Part shown: one piece after another, positions 22,965 through 26,579 of the stretch | Layout of the letters: each line of letters begins with the position of its first letter | Numbering within the stretch: position 1 is the stretch's first letter | Source: an uncultured Eubacteriales bacterium | GTDB lineage: Bacteria > Bacillota > Clostridia > Christensenellales > UBA1242 | NCBI GenBank assembly: GCA_948512295.1 | Contig: CAOQRA010000012.1 | Span: 1 to 26,579, forward strand | DNA length: 26,579 nt | Direction of reading: 5' to 3' | Notes under the pieces: generated by a model | Seen by the model: only the letters and a program-made list of their open reading frames with translations | Database searches by the model: none | Told to the model about the DNA's origin: nothing | Position numbers and translations under genes: made by a program

Positions 22965-25214
22965 TTGGAAGAAAACAAACCTAAATTTAGATATTCATAC
23001 ATCTTTTTGCTGTTATTAGTTGTATTATTCTTGGTAATCGTATTCACTAATAATGGTGATAAAGGCGTATTCTTATCAGGTGGCGAAAAAGAAGTTGAAC
23101 AACTTATAAATGGTACCTTTGAAGATAAAGAGGGCAACCCTAAGCAAATGATTGCTTTTTATTACAAAGATGGTACTGGATATATCTTGACGGAAAACAG
23201 CAAATATAAAGGCGCTTTCCCGAAATATGCTGATTATTATTTCTATTATGAAAAAGGCACCGATACTGCTATGCTTGACCGCATTAAAACCGCAATTAAC
23301 AAGCGTATTGATGAGGGAATAAAAATTGAGGTTTCAGGACCTATCCCTGACGGCATAAACATTTGGGATATTGTTTATCCTATACTTTATATTGGTTTTG
23401 GTCTTTTCCTTGTGTGGATGGTGTTTAGAATGATATCCAATTCAAACAAGGGTGCTATGACTTTCGGGAGAAGCAAAGCGAGAGCTTATTCTTCAAACAT
23501 GGTTAAGTTTAGTGATATTGCTGGCACTGACGAGGAAAAAGAAGAACTTAAAGAAATTGTAGAGTTTTTAAAAGCTCCTAAAAAATTCACTTCACTTGGC
23601 GCACGCATTCCTAAAGGTGTGCTTTTAGTGGGCCCTCCAGGAACGGGTAAAACATTGCTTGCTCGTGCTGTGGCAGGCGAGGCTAATGTACCTTTCATTA
23701 CGATAAGCGGCTCTGATTTCGTGGAGATGTTTGTAGGCGTTGGTGCAAGCCGTGTGAGAGATTTATTTGATCAAGCTAAAAAGAAAAAACCGTGCATTGT
23801 CTTCATTGATGAAATTGATGCGGTTGGTAGACAACGTGGTGCAGGTCTAGGCGGCGGCAATGATGAACGTGAGCAAACACTTAACCAATTACTCGTTGAA
23901 ATGGACGGTTTTGAACCTAATGAGGGCATCATTGTACTTGCTGCGACAAACAGAAGTGACGTACTTGACCCTGCACTTATGCGACCAGGCAGATTTGATA
24001 GACAGATTTATGTTAATACTCCTGACGTAAAGGGAAGAGAGGGAATTATTAAAATTCACTCAAGAAATAAACCTTTGGCTGAAGATGTGGACTTTGCTAC
24101 GCTTGCAAAGATAACAGTAGGCTTTACTGGTGCTGACATTGAAAATATGCTTAATGAAGCGGCTATACTTGCTGCAAGAAATAATAAGCCAAAAATTACC
24201 ATGTCAGACATTACAGAGGGTATAAACAAGGTGACCATGGGGCCTCAGAAAAAAAGCAGACTTATAACGGAAAAAGACAGACGTTTGACTGCTTATCATG
24301 AGTCAGGTCACGCAATTCTTGGAAAACTTCTAAAATATTGCGATGAAATTCAAGAGGTTTCCATAATCCCTAGAGGTATGGCTGGCGGCTATACTATGCA
24401 ACGTCCTGAAAATGATAATTCTTATAGAAGTTATAACTACCTCATGGACGAAATTGCAATGTGTATGGGCGGTCGTATTGCGGAAGAACTTATCTTTAAA
24501 GACATCACTACTGGTGCGTCTGGTGACATTAATCAGGCCACTAAAATTGCTCATGATATGATTTATCGTTATGGTATGAGTAAAGACCTTGGATTTATCT
24601 CTCTTTCTTCAAATGAACAATTGTTCATAGGTAGAGATTATCAAAGCAAAAATGATTTTTCAGAAAAACTTGCTGCAGAAGCAGACAGCGAAATCAGACA
24701 AATACTTGACTACAATTATAAGCGCGCTAAAAAATTGTTGTCGGATAACGTTGATTTGATGCATGAGATGGTTAAACTTTTGTTTGAAAGGGAAACCATT
24801 TATAAGGAAGATGTAGACCTACTTATGCAAGGCAAAAGTGCAGAAGAAATTGTAAAATTGATTGAAACTCGTGAAAAAGCGCAAAAAGCCAAGGAAGAAA
24901 AACTTCGCGCTGAAAATCAGGAAAAAGCAAGACTTGCTGAGTATGAAAACAAAGTTCGTGAGGGTGAAAAACTTCTTGCAAGCGGTATTATTACTCAAGA
25001 AGAATACGAAGCGATTAAAAAGGACTACGAAGTTGCGATTAAGCCTGTCGAAAAAAACAAAGCAGAAAGTAAACCAGAAAAAGCAAAAACAACTAAAAAA
25101 AGTGAAAAAACGACAGAGTTAGAAATTAAATCTGCAACTCGGGTTCCTAAGGCAGTCGCTCGTAAAAAGAAAGAGCCAGTGAAGCCAAAAGATGAAGACA
25201 AAAAAGGAGAATAA
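22965..25214 (+). CDS. ftsH: ATP-dependent zinc metalloprotease FtsH with extended C-terminus
   Basis: This 749-aa membrane AAA+ protease has two helices (about 11-28 and 136-156) around an extracytoplasmic domain. The AAA module follows: Walker A GPPGTGKT (223-230), Walker B FIDEID (280-285) and second region of homology with RPGRFDR. The zinc-protease domain has HESGH (445-449) and the third ligand Asp521 in GASGDINQAT. It degrades misassembled membrane proteins and regulatory proteins. The start is taken as UUG at 22965, 9 nt after a strong SD AAGGAGG (22949-22955); an upstream TTG at 22914 lacks an SD. About 110 residues beyond the protease core are Lys/Glu-rich and include EKLLASGIITQEEYEAIKKD, which resembles a SHOCT motif. 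An unknown membrane-protein gene follows 3 nt later. Confidence 0.96.
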   Translation: MEENKPKFRYSYIFLLLLVVLFLVIVFTNNGDKGVFLSGGEKEVEQLINGTFEDKEGNPKQMIAFYYKDGTGYILTENSKYKGAFPKYADYYFYYEKGTDTAMLDRIKTAINKRIDEGIKIEVSGPIPDGINIWDIVYPILYIGFGLFLVWMVFRMISNSNKGAMTFGRSKARAYSSNMVKFSDIAGTDEEKEELKEIVEFLKAPKKFTSLGARIPKGVLLVGPPGTGKTLLARAVAGEANVPFITISGSDFVEMFVGVGASRVRDLFDQAKKKKPCIVFIDEIDAVGRQRGAGLGGGNDEREQTLNQLLVEMDGFEPNEGIIVLAATNRSDVLDPALMRPGRFDRQIYVNTPDVKGREGIIKIHSRNKPLAEDVDFATLAKITVGFTGADIENMLNEAAILAARNNKPKITMSDITEGINKVTMGPQKKSRLITEKDRRLTAYHESGHAILGKLLKYCDEIQEVSIIPRGMAGGYTMQRPENDNSYRSYNYLMDEIAMCMGGRIAEELIFKDITTGASGDINQATKIAHDMIYRYGMSKDLGFISLSSNEQLFIGRDYQSKNDFSEKLAAEADSEIRQILDYNYKRAKKLLSDNVDLMHEMVKLLFERETIYKEDVDLLMQGKSAEEIVKLIETREKAQKAKEEKLRAENQEKARLAEYENKVREGEKLLASGIITQEEYEAIKKDYEVAIKPVEKNKAESKPEKAKTTKKSEKTTELEIKSATRVPKAVARKKKEPVKPKDEDKKGE

Positions 25215-25217
25215 TAT

Positions 25218-25862
25218 ATGGAACAGACACTAGATGATGTATTCCTCCAAAAAAGGATTAAGACTCGTAAAATAACCTGTCTTGTGATTTCGATTTTTAC
25301 CTTACTTGTCGCTTTGACTGTGATTATCATGGCTTGTGTTTCCGTAGACTTGCGCCCTAAATTCATCGAAAATCCAAATCATATTACAATTTATTCCACT
25401 GAAGTTCCTAGTGGTTTGATTGTTATACAAGAAGATAATGAAAATTTGTTTTTGAATAAATATGATGAGGCTTTTAGAATAAGTTCGCTTTCCGCATTGT
25501 TCAGTGGCAATTTTGGCGATTATGATATTGATGAAACTTATACTCCTTTCGACCAAAGTGACTCTGCGTTAAAAAATACTTTTGGTAATAATTTTGTTAA
25601 AATGACTTATTCCACTCCTCAAGAATTTAAAACAAGAAATGGTCAGAAATATGTTTCTAAAAATGGATATAATAATATTACCTTTGATGCTGTATATTTT
25701 TCTATAAGTGAGAATAATTCTACGCAAGATATTACGCTTTTCTTTGCGGTTTCTGGGAATATAACAAATTCCTCTTCTGGACAAGAGCGTCGCAGTATAA
25801 CCAAAATTAAACTTCGCGCAAATACTTATTCTTTGTATGAATTAATAGAGGAATATAAATAA
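25218..25862 (+). CDS. Unknown membrane-anchored protein downstream of ftsH
   Basis: This 214-aa protein has a basic N-terminus (QKRIKTRK), one membrane helix (about 19-42) and an extracytoplasmic domain of about 170 residues rich in beta-prone and Asn/Ser sequence, ending SLYELIEEYK. I recognise no family. Its SD AAAGGAG lies across the end of ftsH, and the gap is 3 nt, so the two are one transcriptional unit that ends at the terminator at 25888. By position it could be an FtsH partner or modulator, as HflK/C are elsewhere, but it has no stomatin/SPFH features. Confidence 0.75.
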   Translation: MEQTLDDVFLQKRIKTRKITCLVISIFTLLVALTVIIMACVSVDLRPKFIENPNHITIYSTEVPSGLIVIQEDNENLFLNKYDEAFRISSLSALFSGNFGDYDIDETYTPFDQSDSALKNTFGNNFVKMTYSTPQEFKTRNGQKYVSKNGYNNITFDAVYFSISENNSTQDITLFFAVSGNITNSSSGQERRSITKIKLRANTYSLYELIEEYK

Positions 25863-25887
25863 AAATATAAAGCCAAAAAAACTCAAT

Positions 25888-25915
25888 AAAAAAAAGACCA
25901 ATTTGGTCTTTTTTT
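25888..25915. terminator. Bidirectional terminator between convergent units
   Basis: AAAAAAGACC and GGTCTTTTTT form a 10-bp stem around AATTT with A and T runs on opposite sides. It serves the ftsH unit on plus and abuts the stop of the 32-aa ORF on minus. Confidence 0.88.
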
Positions 25916-26012
25916 ATTTCTTTAATTTCTTGCTGCACTTTAGATAGTCGCAGTAATCATCTATCATTTTGTCAATTTCATCTAATATTGTTTGAGTTTT
26001 AGTTTTAATCAT
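25914..26012 (-). CDS. Translationally coupled 32-aa mini-protein
   Basis: A 32-aa ORF (MIKTKTQTILDEIDKMIDDY then CDYLKCSKKLKK). Its ATG overlaps the last 8 nt of the upstream gene (AATGATTAA), and a GAGG ribosome site lies 6 nt before it inside that gene. The stop codon sits directly at the bidirectional terminator, so the two ORFs fill the transcript exactly. The peptide is predicted helical, with an amphipathic acidic middle (ILDEIDKMIDDYCDYL), two cysteines four residues apart and a basic end. No family recognised. The architecture supports real translation more than length would suggest. Confidence 0.55.
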   Translation of the reverse strand: MIKTKTQTILDEIDKMIDDYCDYLKCSKKLKK

Positions 26013-26579
26013 TTTCATCCTCAACCTTTAAATTGTCAATCAAAGCCAAGGTTTTGTCATATTCAGATTCGGCTTTTGCTTTTTTCTCTTTAGAGTGCTC
26101 TTTAAATAGTTTAAATTCTTTGTCAATCTCTTTGGCAAGTGCTTGTGCTTTCTCAGCAGATGCGTCTGTTTTTTGTCGTTCAGAAGCTACGACTTTCTTT
26201 AATTTTGTTCTTAATTCCTCTATATCAAGCTTACCAGCTGCTGCCAGTTCAAAGATTTTATGAATGTCTCTTGTTTCAGTTATTTCAGTAGTATCCTCGG
26301 TTTCAAGTATAGGAGTTGCTTTTTCATAGCCATCCTCACTTGACATCTCAACTTCCACCATCTCGGCAAGTTCTTCCTCAGTGAACAGGCTATGGCATTG
26401 TGCCCTTAATTTCACTGCTTTGGCATAATCATTGTGATCGCCTTCTTCAGCAAATCTTTCTGCATTTGCGACAAGGTCAAGAGTCCAAAATTGCATAACA
26501 GCAGTCTCGCCTTTGGCATAAGCTGCCTCGCATTCCTCTTTGTTAAGCCAAATACAATCATACTTACCAAATTTAACAA
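26005..26579 (-). CDS. Unknown charged helical protein, 5' end outside window
   Basis: The reading frame is open from the right edge to the TAA at 26005, giving at least 190 residues. The internal Met at 26496 is not the start, since coding-quality sequence continues upstream (CIWLNKEECEAAYAKGETAV). The first visible 80 residues look alpha-helical (FWTLDLVANAERFAEEGDHN, AVKLRAQCHSLFTEEELAEM). After an acidic, Thr-rich linker (EDTTEITETRD) comes a highly charged, probably coiled-coil C-terminus (LDIEELRTKLKKVVASERQK, KEHSKEKKAKAESEYDKT). There are no membrane segments, so it is likely cytoplasmic. No family recognised. It is translationally coupled to a 32-aa ORF. Confidence 0.75.
   Translation of the reverse strand, partial: VKFGKYDCIWLNKEECEAAYAKGETAVMQFWTLDLVANAERFAEEGDHNDYAKAVKLRAQCHSLFTEEELAEMVEVEMSSEDGYEKATPILETEDTTEITETRDIHKIFELAAAGKLDIEELRTKLKKVVASERQKTDASAEKAQALAKEIDKEFKLFKEHSKEKKAKAESEYDKTLALIDNLKVEDEND

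Noticed and set aside
26005..26579. Phage tail-assembly chaperone with frameshift partner
   Set aside because: The size and overlap are superficially similar, but no slippery site, no other phage genes and an independent SD plus ATG for the short ORF are seen.

Overview
The window suggests a low-GC, Gram-positive-type endospore former of the class Clostridia, probably an uncultured gut lineage. The evidence is the Firmicutes arrangement rplU-prp-rpmA with an L27 that carries a Prp-cleavable N-terminus, a gerA-gerB-gerC-type germination operon, strong Shine-Dalgarno (SD) sequences, TTGACA/TATAAT promoters at 17-nt spacing, and large Ig-like and InlB-B-repeat surface proteins. The lineage is inferred from gene content; no rRNA is present.

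Layout. 1-572: divergent control region with a perfect 15-nt palindrome and two overlapping XRE regulators. 572-1180: no protein gene; two copies of a structured 77-nt repeat, then a ladder of short elements resembling the 3' end of the adjacent tRNA-Val(UAC), which is on the minus strand. 1454-2132: two minus-strand genes, a PH-like domain protein and a 63-aa Cys-rich mini-protein with a tandem repeat. 2405-6376: a 1323-aa Ig-like cell-surface protein with its own promoter and terminator. 6477-7551: rplU-prp-rpmA behind a probable L21 leader. 7587-10620: an OGG1-type glycosylase (ogg) and a 676-aa surface protein with an exact-length internal duplication. 10635-12451: sepF-lspA-rluD-family operon. 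12569-14229: a surface-protein gene split by a G9 tract directly after its signal peptide, so off as written but restored by one extra G. 14230-15297: gene-free, hairpin- and repeat-rich stretch. 15308-17010: APH-family kinase plus alpha/beta-hydrolase pair. 17111-17845 (minus): membrane protein with a long acidic tail. 17970-22750: germination operon headed by an unknown membrane protein, with a GerC that lacks the usual lipobox cysteine. 22965-25862: ftsH with an extended tail, plus an unknown membrane protein. 25914-26579 (minus): a gene entering from the right edge and a translationally coupled 32-aa ORF.

How the genes work together. Most of the window is envelope biology: lipoprotein maturation (lspA), membrane proteolysis (ftsH), division (sepF), germination (ger) and three large extracellular proteins. 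Prp and L27 form a known maturation pair. The most notable element is the G9 tract, which looks like a phase-variation switch on a surface protein but could also be a homopolymer sequencing error. Other notable items are the tRNA-end ladder, the interleaved-hairpin repeat, the Cys-rich mini-protein, two genes that look leaderless, and the lipobox-less GerC.
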